Origin: an uncultured Lachnospira sp. | GTDB lineage: Bacteria; Bacillota; Clostridia; Lachnospirales; Lachnospiraceae | Reading direction: 5' to 3' | NCBI GenBank assembly: GCA_910585095.1 | Contig: CAJUBU010000019.1 | Location: forward strand, 1 to 63,519 | DNA length: 63,519 nt | Shown here: piece after piece, positions 63,517 to 63,519 of the stretch | Layout: each line of letters opens with the position of its first letter | Numbering within the stretch: the first letter of the stretch is position 1 | The notes under the pieces: model-generated | What the model was told of the DNA's origin: nothing | Seen by the model: only the letters and a program-made list of their open reading frames with translations | The model's database searches: none | Position numbers and translations under genes: made by a program

Positions 63517-63519
63517 CAT

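Noticed and set aside
1..63519. tRNA or rRNA genes
   Set aside because: No TTCGAATC-type arms ending in CCA-competent stems and no rRNA core sequences were noticed on either strand; a tRNAscan run would be decisive.

Overview
The window is about 63.5 kb of AT-rich DNA from a low-GC Firmicute, most likely a member of the Lachnospiraceae. The evidence is: sporulation genes spmA and spmB; pyruvate,phosphate dikinase; DUF4317 and DUF6033-like proteins; two family-10 pectate-lyase-like proteins, one ending in an SPQTG sortase signal; a dockerin protein; and several c-di-GMP enzymes. Strong GGAGG ribosome sites precede most genes. I cannot name a genus. I saw no rRNA, tRNA or CRISPR array. Nearly all genes are on the minus strand.

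Layout. (1) 1-12 kb looks like an accessory or mobile region: a serine recombinase cut by the window edge, a 21-bp tandem repeat array, a lipoprotein, an XRE regulator, a Rpn/PD-(D/E)XK-like protein, a frameshifted DUF262 gene, a tandem MerR-type DNA-binding protein, an HNH-like protein, a coiled-coil protein and a small protein. Between these genes an intergenic motif with the core TACCCC recurs six times, so the region reads like a row of modules. (2) 12-25 kb: an adenine-type methyltransferase, ppdK, a 2H phosphoesterase, a broken LytTR regulator carrying a short structured repeat, a GNAT acetyltransferase, a type II restriction-modification pair, and DUF4272 and DUF6630-like genes. (3) 25-31 kb: a histidine kinase / response regulator / ABC ATPase / FtsX permease operon of the antimicrobial-peptide-sensing type. 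(4) 31-44 kb: an HD-GYP/GGDEF protein, a TtcA-like PP-loop enzyme, DUF4317, a MATE exporter, NUDIX, a TenI/ThiE-like protein, YbaK-like, metF, an SPFH protein with a ribbon-helix-helix partner, spmB/spmA and a helical-repeat protein. (5) 44-50 kb: a compact operon (SCP2, alpha/beta hydrolase, condensation-domain protein, acyl carrier protein, AMP-forming acyl ligase) facing a TetR gene, with two matching operator palindromes around its promoter. (6) 50-58 kb: a redox-domain/GGDEF/EAL fusion, a dockerin-flavodoxin-cyclophilin-like secreted protein and the two PL10-like proteins. (7) 58-63.5 kb: six small proteins with flagellar-export-like features and sigma-28-like promoters.

The strongest unexplained signals are these. 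First, an intercistronic RNA motif at 28.2, 45.9 and 60.3 kb: a hairpin whose loop complements a segment just before the Shine-Dalgarno, with a compensatory change in one copy. Second, the TACCCC-linked module array. Third, a family of structured interspersed repeats of about 50 to 150 bp. Fourth, the carrier-protein/condensation operon. Fifth, the flagellar-like cluster at the right end.
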